Of a stretch of DNA of 64,000 nucleotides, positions 56,958-64,000 are shown in pieces; positions within the stretch are counted from its first letter, which is position 1; each line of letters begins with the position of its first letter. Under the pieces are notes generated by a model. That model saw only the letters and a list, made by a program, of their open reading frames with translations. It searched no databases and was not told where the DNA came from. The position numbers were made by a program, and so were the translations under genes. Origin of the DNA: Ceratotherium simum simum. Its lineage: Eukaryota; Chordata; Mammalia; Perissodactyla; Rhinocerotidae. The stretch lies in assembly GCF_000283155.1 (NCBI RefSeq), contig NW_004454159.1, forward strand, positions 13,932,492 through 13,996,491, given 5' to 3'.

Positions 56958-57650
56958 CGTGGACGCAAAGCTGGAAGCCACCGTAGAAACTCGGGACCAC
57001 ACCTCCATCCCTCCTGGGGCAGGGGAAGGGAAAGCGGCCGGGCGGGCCGGGGTGGGGCTCCCTGGCCGGCTCGGCCTCTTGCTCCGCTCCTGCTGCCCCC
57101 TGCTACCTGGCTGTAGACAGGGCAGGAGCTTGGAGCTGGGCAGTGCAGCCTGCGTGCGGGGGAGGAAGCTCCGCTCCCGCGCAGCCCGCGTCTCCCGCGC
57201 CCCCGAAGCGCTGAGCTCCCAGACCCGGGCCGCCGTGTTGGGCCCCACGAGGGGGAGCCGGCAAAAGGGAGGAGCCGAGGCCGAAGAGCAAGGTCTTTGA
57301 GAGGCTGGCCCTGGCCCTCTTTGTTGGTGTCGCTCCAGGTCTCGCCCGGGGCAGGGGTCTCTCCGCTGTCCCTTCCAAACCGAGTCTGAGTTCGGGTGGC
57401 CTCGGGCGGGGCGCAGCGCGTCAGTGGAGTTGGTGGTCCGGGAAGCCTCTGCGCGCGCAGGGTAACCGGAGCGCGCCCTCTCCTCTGGCACGCACGGCGC
57501 GCACGTGGCCGGCACCAGCTGACAGGGCGTTCCCTCCCCAGCGGTCCTAGGAGGGCTGGCTGGATTCAGTTTCCAGCGGGCGGCGCCCAGAGAAGCGTCT
57601 TCGGGACAGCCAGGAGCCTCACCTTGAAAAGGGGGAAACAAGCCCAGAGC

Positions 57651-58410
57651 CCGGAAGGGATAAGCAAGGTCACACTGCGTCAGAGACAGGCTCAGACGGA
57701 GGGAGGTGGGAGGCAGGGGCTACCGGGTGGTCCCAGAATCCTGCTGGGGCCTCTAGAGGAGACTACAACACGGAGCCCTGTCCTTTGTGAAGGCACTGTA
57801 ATGGAGGCTCTGCTGTTACCACTCCTGGGTTCTGGTTTTGATCTCGTCAGTCTCCCCACGCTCTTCTGGCTGCCAGAGCCTTCTGGGACAGGAGGGCCTC
57901 GGGGTTGCAGAAGGAACCGCCTCCAGTCCAAGAACCGAGGGAGGGAGGAGGAGAAGGTCCATTCTGGCACCCAGATCTGTCAGGGTAACCAGAGCAGGGA
58001 CCACATTCTGCTCAGTGCCAAGGCCTAAGTCCCCTCTGCCGCTGTGTGAGCTAGCCCGGGGTGCTGTCTGAGTCCTGGGGTTCAGGAGGGAGCCAGATGA
58101 GACTGGGAGGCTGAAGGATCCACCTCTGGAGATTTGGTACAAGTGTGTTTGCTTCTCTAGGCCCTGGTAAGAGGCTGAGGGACATTTCTGCCCCATTTTT
58201 TGTAGCCTCCGGTCTGACTCCTCTTCTTAGGCTGGCTTCCCACCGCCTTGGAACCTCAGTTTCCTTGTCTGTAATAAGATCATATGTCCTGATGTGCTGG
58301 GACAGGTCTGATTTAAGCCGACTAGTCCAGTGAAATTATTAATAGCACTTCCCTTTACTTTCGGAAGTATCCTTCTTTGAACAGTATTTTATGTGGTCAT
58401 TGTCTTACTT
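57651..58410. other. upstream flank between CpG island and ERV remnant
   Basis: GC content declines gradually. No exon or promoter element could be supported, and no PDLIM4 exon is visible. Confidence 0.4.
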
Positions 58411-58879
58411 AGCATGGATTTGATCCTTCTCCCCTCCCCCAATAAAAAAGCAAAGCCTGAGATAAGAATTTATGTGGAGATAGTTTATTTTGAGGAGTGA
58501 TCCCAGGGAAAGGAGTGAAGGATTAGGAAGAGTGAACAGGGAAGGAGGTAAGGCTGACCAAGATGGCATAATTGAGCTGGTCTTTGACAGTGACCAGGAT
58601 CAATGATGGTGCTGTGCTGAGACATATTGGAGCCTGAGGCCAAAGGAAAAAGTTAGTAATACTGATCCTGTCTTTACTTAAAATTTTGATGTTTTGTTCA
58701 TCGTGGATTTTTATATCGATTTTGATTTTTTAAAATATTATTTATCTTGATTATTGAATTTTTGGCACCCCCTTAAATTCTGCACCTGAGGCAAGGGCCT
58801 CACTTGTTTCACTTGCCTCAGCCTTTTCCCAGCCCTCGTTGCTATAGGTGACTGGGATTTGATCCCACTGGGACCTTCT

Positions 58880-59170
58880 AAAAAAGCCATATAGACTGAG
58901 GAGCCATTTGTTTCCTAGTTCTGGCTCCATTGGTCAACTGCCCTGCACTTCCAGGTTGCACATGTGTGACAGCCAAACAGGTGCCACTCAAGTAAACTGT
59001 TTGCCATTGCCTATGAGTGTATGTAATTCCACAGCTCAAACTATTTTGCCCTCCATACAAAATGAATGCCCAAGTGCACTGCTCATAGTTAGACCCATTG
59101 GGAGAATTTCCTTTCACTATTGTCCTTTAGGGCCACGCCTAAGTGGGGCTGTGTTGCAGTAATAATCCAT
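58880..59170 (-). pseudogene. ERVL-like RNase H remnant
   Basis: The minus strand shows an RNase H-like pattern with SQW..L.AVHLGIHF and then a MANSLLEWHLSG stretch, in the arrangement of the Glu helix and the following segment of retroviral RNase H. In-frame stops are present. Confidence 0.4.
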
Positions 59171-60154
59171 TTTTTGGCTACTATCAAGCTAAGTCATCTG
59201 TGAGTCAGGACTGAATATTTTTTTCTCCCTCTATCAGTTGGTTATAGAAAACCACCCCCATAAGACCAAAGGTTTGAGTTGAGGGAGAAGTGTCGGGATA
59301 GCTGAGGTAGGCGTCATAGGACTCTGAGCCACCTATTCATTAACTTACATGAGTCCTATGGACCTGCTCAGTCCTGATCCTGCCTCTACCATTTCTATTA
59401 TATGATGGATTGCTGATGTGCTGGCTTAATCTTATGACTTGATAGAATCTGACAATTCCCAGCTCATACTAGACATCTCTGGTTGCACAGAACCTTGCCA
59501 GGCATTCAGTTTTTACTGTGGCCAAATAGCTGCTTTTCAAAAGGCAAACAGCTCTCTGCTGAAGAAGACATGACCTTGCTCTGGAACTCTAGAGATCTGT
59601 ACTGAAACTGTTTTATTAGGGCTTATCAGAGATACTACCCAGCATCCTTATCACCACGAACAACTCTAGCACCATTGATTCTGCTGGGTCATATGGATAA
59701 TATCACAGGGAACCTTGTACTATAATTGGACACATTGTAGTACTATAATTGGACACATTGGACACTCTTTTGCTCTGGGCTTCACTCAAAACTGGGAGCC
59801 TTCCAAGCATCCAATAAATAGAGTAGCATTTCAGATCAGAGTAGTATTTCCACCAAGCACTATGTCTTTTTATTAGCGGTGGAGGGTACAGGGTATAACA
59901 ACTTACCTTTACTATACAGAGGATGAACTGGTATGCTCCAGACTACTGGATCCCTAATAACTTCACCAATGTGCCTTGAAATAATATGGGATAGAAGAAG
60001 TAAGTGAGGATATAAATGGAAAAAGATTGGCCATGATAGTAGTTCTAGAGGTTCATTTTACTAGTTTATCTCCTTTTATATACATTTAACTCATTCCACA
60101 ACAAAAAGGTAAGAAAAAGGCTTCACCAGTATGGAAGGCCCTGAATCTTCATAC

Positions 60155-60354
60155 TTTTTGTTTTTGTTTTTGTTTTGCTGAGGAAGATTGTCCCTGAGCT
60201 AACATCTGTGCCAGTCTTCCTCTATTTGGTATGTGGGATGGCACCACAGCATGGCTTGACGAATGGTGTGTCTGCACCCAGGATCTGAACCTGTGAACCC
60301 TGGGCCGCCGAAACGGAGCATGCTAACTTAACCACTACACCACCCGGCCAGCCC
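60155..60354 (-). mobile_element. ERE SINE, first of a tandem pair
   Basis: Antisense ERE with (GTTTTT)n tail, 'tgtccctgagctaacatctg', 'ctgtgaaccctgggccgccg', 'ccacccggccagcccc'. Flanked by 'cctgaatcttcatacttttt' on both sides. Confidence 0.92.
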
Positions 60355-60369
60355 CTGAATCTTCATACT

Positions 60370-60615
60370 TTTTTTGTGTGTGTGTGAGGAAGACTAGCCC
60401 TGAACTAACATTTGATGCCAATCCTCCTCTTTTTGCTGAGGAAAATTGGCTCTGGGCTAACATCCATGCCCATCTTCCTCTACTTTATATGGGACGGTGC
60501 CACATCGTGGCTTGACAAGCGGTGCGTTGGTGCGCGCCCGGGATCTGAACTTGTGAACCCCGGGCTGCCGAAGCAGAGTGCGCGCACTTAACTGCTGCGC
60601 CACCGGGCTGACCCC
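60370..60615 (-). mobile_element. ERE SINE, second of a tandem pair
   Basis: Antisense ERE: (gt)n, 'gaggaagactagccctgaac', 'ctactttatatgggacggtg', 'gcgcgcccgggatctgaact', 'caccgggctgacccc', followed by another 'ctgaatcttcagaccttt'. Confidence 0.92.
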
Positions 60616-60679
60616 TGAATCTTCAGACCTTTTATCTCCCATCTTCTGGCATGCATATGTCTTACTATGACGTCTAGAG

Positions 60680-60900
60680 TACTTGTTTATTCTTGCTCAC
60701 TAGGTCAAATTAGCATTATGTCATCAATACTGTACCATAGTGGACCATCATGATATTCTATGAAATATCAAAAACAAAGTCATTAAATACTATAGTGTTA
60801 CAGAAAGCAGAATTAACGTAGCCCAGGGGCAAGAAGGTGAAAATGTACTGCTGTTCATCCCACATAAAAACAAACAGCTTTTGATCCTCCTTACTGAAGG
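60680..60900 (-). pseudogene. ERVL-like reverse transcriptase remnant
   Basis: The minus strand reads FVFMWDEQQYIFTFLPLGYVNS, quoted here only in outline: the F.W..QQY.FT.LP.GY.NS pattern of retroviral RT, followed by a broken counterpart of the catalytic YxDD region (VHY.. near 60740). Frameshifts and stops interrupt it. Confidence 0.6.
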
Positions 60901-61109
60901 AAATTGAGAAGAAAAATCTTTGATGTTGGTGATAATCTCTGCAATTCCTCCCAGGATGTGGTTTTACATAAATTGGTCAAAAATGTGGGAGTGTTAGAGG
61001 CTTCCATTTGGCTCTTCCTACCATAATGGCTCTATTTAATAGGACAGGAAGTAGGGTACAGGGAGTAAATGTTAGGGTCTTGCCTGCTGCTTAGGTGTAT
61101 CTATCCCAG

Positions 61110-61316
61110 TTACGCATTTAAGGACCAGGGAATTAGAGTGTGGATCTTTAGACTCATTAGACCTGCTTGCATGAGAACTCCCTTTACTACCTGCCTTTCT
61201 TGAGCCTCCAATCTAACTGGAGGACCATGATGGTGTTTCCCATCCTTTGGCATCAATGCCAGCTCATACTCTGAATCCAACAGCCCTTGAAAGGTCTGGG
61301 TAGTTCCCTTTCCCAT
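61110..61316 (-). pseudogene. ERVL-like protease remnant
   Basis: A 68-codon minus-strand frame has the layout of retroviral aspartic protease: GLLDSEYELALMP, where the catalytic D-T/S-G is degraded to D-S-E, then HHHGPPVRLEAQ and a GVLMQAGL stretch. The frame ends before the C-terminal part of the domain. Confidence 0.55.
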
Positions 61317-61344
61317 GACTGGACTTACTCTGGTAAAAGGCCAC

Positions 61345-61680
61345 TGCTATGGACTGAATTGTGTCTCTTCCAAATTCGTATGCTGAAGCCATATCCTCAA
61401 TGTCATGGTACTTGGAGATGGGGCCTTTGGGAAATAGTTTTAGATAAAATCATAAGGGTGGGGCCCTCATGATGGGATTAGTGCCCTTATTAAAAGGGAC
61501 ATCAAAGAGCTCACAAGAAGGTGGCCATCTACAAGCCACGAAGAAGATTCTCACCTGGAACTGAATTGGCCAGCATTTTGATCTTGGACTTCCCAGCCTC
61601 CAGAATTGTGAGAAATAAATTTCTGTTGTTTAATCCACCCAGTGTGTGGTATTTTGTTATAGTAGCCTGAGCAGACTGGC
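61345..61680 (+). mobile_element. MLT1-like solitary LTR
   Basis: Start 'tatggactgaattgtgtctc', middle 'ggagatggggcctttgggaa' and 'ggtggccatctacaagccac', end 'cagcctccagaattgtgaga' with 'aataaatttctgttgtttaa'. This is the pattern of ERVL-MaLR MLT1 LTRs. It is inserted opposite to the ERVL-like element. Confidence 0.8.
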
Positions 61681-62544
61681 CACAGATCCCTTGTGGGGAA
61701 AGATTGGGGAAATAATTATCATATATACTTTCAGCAGTATAGGAGGATTTTTCCTTAAGGAGACTTGGTCTCCTTTTCAATCAATAGGCTCCAAGCCTGT
61801 GAACTGGCCTGGATCTGGGAAATTTATGAGGAAATACTATTTTCCATTGTGGCAACTGTCACAGCCTTCTGCTAACCAGATCCTGATTTGGGAGATGAGG
61901 TTATTATACAAGTTAAGTAACACCTGGTCATCCGCTCATTTATTTAACTCCTAGGAACACCATGGTCTATTAGCCATCACCACAGACTCCATGAGTGGAA
62001 GCACTCTGGCTGCCATGTTAGTCTTGTAATTACATCTACCCTGCCTCTGTCGATTAAGTACCACCATCCAGCCTCTGCTATTCTAGAATCCTAGCATCCT
62101 CATTGACACTAGGGATCCTCACCTGTGCATTTTGTATTGCCTTAGTGAAGGGAGTGTCTTCTGGACTTGCCTTGGGAATGTAATCTGGTGATAGATTCTC
62201 TGGTCTTGCATGATAAATACCACCTAACATTCTCAATCTCCTGAGCCTTCTGACTCCTTTGATACTCTGTCAAGAAAGTTCTGGCATCTCCACCTCATTT
62301 CTGTAGACCATAATTGTATCCAAGCTTCAAAGAGCTATCCCAGAAGCATATGAAGATGGTTTTATGTACCTTTGCTTGGATATTAAACCCAGAATAATGA
62401 GAGAGTGCTCTCAGGTTAATAAATTCCCACGTTACCCCGTTCCTACCAGAACATAGGCCTGTCATTTTTCCAATGTGCATGCTATTTTCTTGTGGATCAG
62501 GGACTGAATTTCCCCACTTAGGCTGTGCTGAGAACTAACTCTAG

Positions 62545-63112
62545 TTATTGGTCTGGAGGCCATGAGGCGAGGTAGGGGAGGACCTTAAGGAGAATCAGCA
62601 TCATCTTTGGAGCCACTTGCCTCAGGAGGAGTCTTGGCAGGGACTCCAGGCAAGGAGAGGCTGCTCTCTTATAGCAAGGGGAGGAGAGCTGCTGCTGCTG
62701 GCGTTGAAGGTTTAGGGGAATTTTCACATTAATCTACCCAAATGTCACTATTCTGTGTTCCAGGGTTCTACACATTTCCTATCAGGGCCATGACGTTGTC
62801 ATAGGAGAACCAACAAAGCTGTGCATGCAGCCTTTTTTGTGTGTGTGGCTCTCCTACCCTTACAATTAAATCAATTAAATCCGAGGCTTGATTTCCAGCA
62901 CAACCCATTATAACTCTGTGGCTGTAGGAGATGAGGGTCTCTTTAAAAGCTTCCATGGAGGGCTTCTGGCTTATACAGTGTGCCTTGAGTTTATAGTTGG
63001 CTGACCTGGGCCTATCATTTGCTTTTTTCAAGGCCTCTAAAGCACTTAACAAAAGCCAGTCAACTCCATGATCATTACAATCACCACTGTCTTCATACAC
63101 TCTGAGTACCAT
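62545..63112 (-). pseudogene. possible ERVL gag-position remnant
   Basis: A 114-codon frame (62768-63112) with AFKETLISYSHRVI and QASDLIDLIV lies upstream of the protease remnant, where gag should be. I do not recognise a gag domain with certainty. A further frame follows at 62545-62727. Confidence 0.3.
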
Positions 63113-63117
63113 AACTG

Positions 63118-63335
63118 AAGGTTTCTCAATCTTGGCAGTCTTGAAGTTTTGGGCCAGATAATTCTTTGTTGTGGGGGGCTATGCTATGCATTTTAGGATG
63201 TTTAGCATAATCTCTGGCCTCTGCCTACTAGATGCCAGTAGCACTTCCCCTTAGTTGTGATAAAAAATGTCTCCAAACATTGCTAAATGTCCCCTGGTAG
63301 CGGGGCGTAAAATTGCCCCTTGTTAAAAAACACTG
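63118..63335 (-). mobile_element. MER20 hAT element
   Basis: Antisense MER20: 'ggtttctcaatcttggcagt', 'ttgggccagataattctttg', 'ctgcctactagatgccagta', 'aaatgtctccaaacattgct', ending 'ttgttaaaaaacactg'. Confidence 0.85.
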
Positions 63336-64000
63336 ATACAAGCCAATGTTTCACTTTCTCCTTGCATCTCATTATAATCTACCATGGGTAAGAGCTCTGG
63401 TAAATGATGCTACTGCATTCCAGAGATTATTACCATCCTACTCACTAACAGTAATGGAGTCCTTAGCTCTGTTTGAAAGGTGAATGTTCAACTTCTAGAA
63501 TCCCTTCCTTGCAAGTCTGCCTTCTAGACTGTCTTCTATTTGGGAGTGGATCTAAGCGAACAGGAGTAAAGACTGTGGAGAGTGAAACAGAGAAGAAAAG
63601 CAAATAAAAGGGTACAGCATAGGGTTGCTTACAGTTGTAGGAAACTGGGGGAATGTGTCTCAGAAATGTCTGTCTAAGGTTCAGAGGTAGACAACATTTA
63701 TCCATAGGTTTCTATCCCTCACTGGTTCAAGCATGCCACATTGGTTGTTAACTCTCCTACACTTCCAGAGGTACATGTGTGTGTTGAGCAGATTTCTGTA
63801 TGTGTTCCATGCCTCAGTGTCAGAGGATTCCTGGAGCAGAAAGTGAGAAGTAAGCAGTGCCATTGATACTGGGACACCTCGGAGAAGCTGGTTGCCACAT
63901 CAGTGGCTGGAGTAAACAGTAGGCCCGGAGGATCTGAAGCCATGAGCACAAGGAGTCATACTCAATCATCCTGCTCGTAGGACTGGGGAGGTTACAGCCT

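Larger units (their letters stand above)
56771..57650 (-). promoter_or_regulatory. SLC22A4: SLC22A4 CpG-island promoter and 5' leader
   Basis: The sequence is strongly GC- and CpG-rich from about 56300 through 57650, unlike the AT-rich surroundings. No TATA box is evident just upstream of the ATG; GC boxes are present (GGGCGGGCC at about 57040). No ATG occurs on the minus strand between 56771 and 57000, so the first ATG is the coding start. The exact transcription start cannot be read from the sequence. Confidence 0.75.
58415..63950 (-). mobile_element. ERVL-like provirus remnant upstream of SLC22A4
   Basis: On the minus strand, in retroviral order from right to left, are a doubtful gag-position block (about 63112-62545), protease-like (61316-61110), RT-like (about 60900-60680) and RNase H-like (about 59170-58880) remnants. 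They are followed by an LTR 3' segment at about 58640-58415 ending with AATAAA and 'ctcaggctttgctttt'. That LTR pattern is typical of MLT2/ERVL elements. Stops and frameshifts are frequent. Later insertions are an MLT1-like LTR, two EREs and a MER20. The 5' LTR is absent or beyond the window. Confidence 0.6.

Noticed and set aside
56366..56968. Long frame extending SLC22A4 66 codons upstream of the ATG
   Set aside because: The extension is in frame, but its first codon is TTG (complement of CAA at 56966-56968) and there is no ATG in it. The MRDYDEV start is the conserved one, so the upstream part is treated as untranslated leader.
56889..57641. 250-codon minus-strand ORF in the CpG island
   Set aside because: GC-rich DNA lacks stop codons by composition. 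The translation is rich in Pro, Ala, Arg and Gly, has no domain, and overlaps equally long frames on the other strand.
1..64000. CRISPR array, operon or bacterial-type system
   Set aside because: No regularly spaced repeats of that kind. The spliced gene, SINEs and LTRs show vertebrate nuclear DNA.

Overview
This window is nuclear DNA from a placental mammal, almost certainly a perissodactyl and most likely an equid. The evidence is at least eleven copies of the ERE-type tRNA-derived SINE, many with clear target-site duplications, together with ancient mammalian L1, MIR, hAT and retroviral LTR repeats and one ordinary GT-AG spliced gene. Equus is favoured over rhinoceros or tapir because several ERE copies look young, but the sequence alone does not settle this.

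The one protein-coding gene is SLC22A4 (OCTN1, the ergothioneine / organic cation transporter), entirely on the minus strand. All ten coding exons were located: ATG at 56770, stop at 5989-5991. Their lengths are 393, 104, 155, 172, 127, 101, 215, 183, 136 and 76 nt, which sum to 1662 nt and give a 553-residue protein with no stop or frameshift. Every intron has a GT donor and an AG acceptor. A GC-rich, CpG-island-like promoter lies just above 56770. By the usual mammalian gene order (known, not visible here), SLC22A5 should lie beyond coordinate 1 and PDLIM4 beyond 64000.

Layout: 1-5560 is intergenic DNA downstream of the gene (L1 pieces, a GA-rich microsatellite, MIR). 5560-56770 is the gene. 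56771-57700 is the promoter and CpG island. 57700-64000 is upstream intergenic DNA, dominated by a decayed ERVL-like provirus (protease, RT and RNase H remnants, minus strand) that is interrupted by an MLT1-like LTR, two EREs and a MER20.

The introns are repeat-rich. Intron 8 carries a nearly complete ERV structure ('ERV-A', 9025-15626, minus strand, the same sense as the gene) with two LTRs, a 4-bp target duplication (ACAG), a polypurine tract and an arginine-tRNA-like primer binding site. Intron 3 carries a second, shorter ERV ('ERV-B', about 30030-33810, plus strand) with an integrase remnant. Its 3' internal region is clearly related to that of ERV-A, although the LTRs are not alike. The two form an inverted pair flanking exons 4-8.

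I see no CRISPR array, operon or novel protein-coding system. The observations most worth a second look are the sense-oriented provirus with LTR poly(A) signals in intron 8, the mosaic relation of the two ERVs, L1 pieces ending within a few tens of bases of two splice donors, and a possible tandem alternative acceptor at exon 6.
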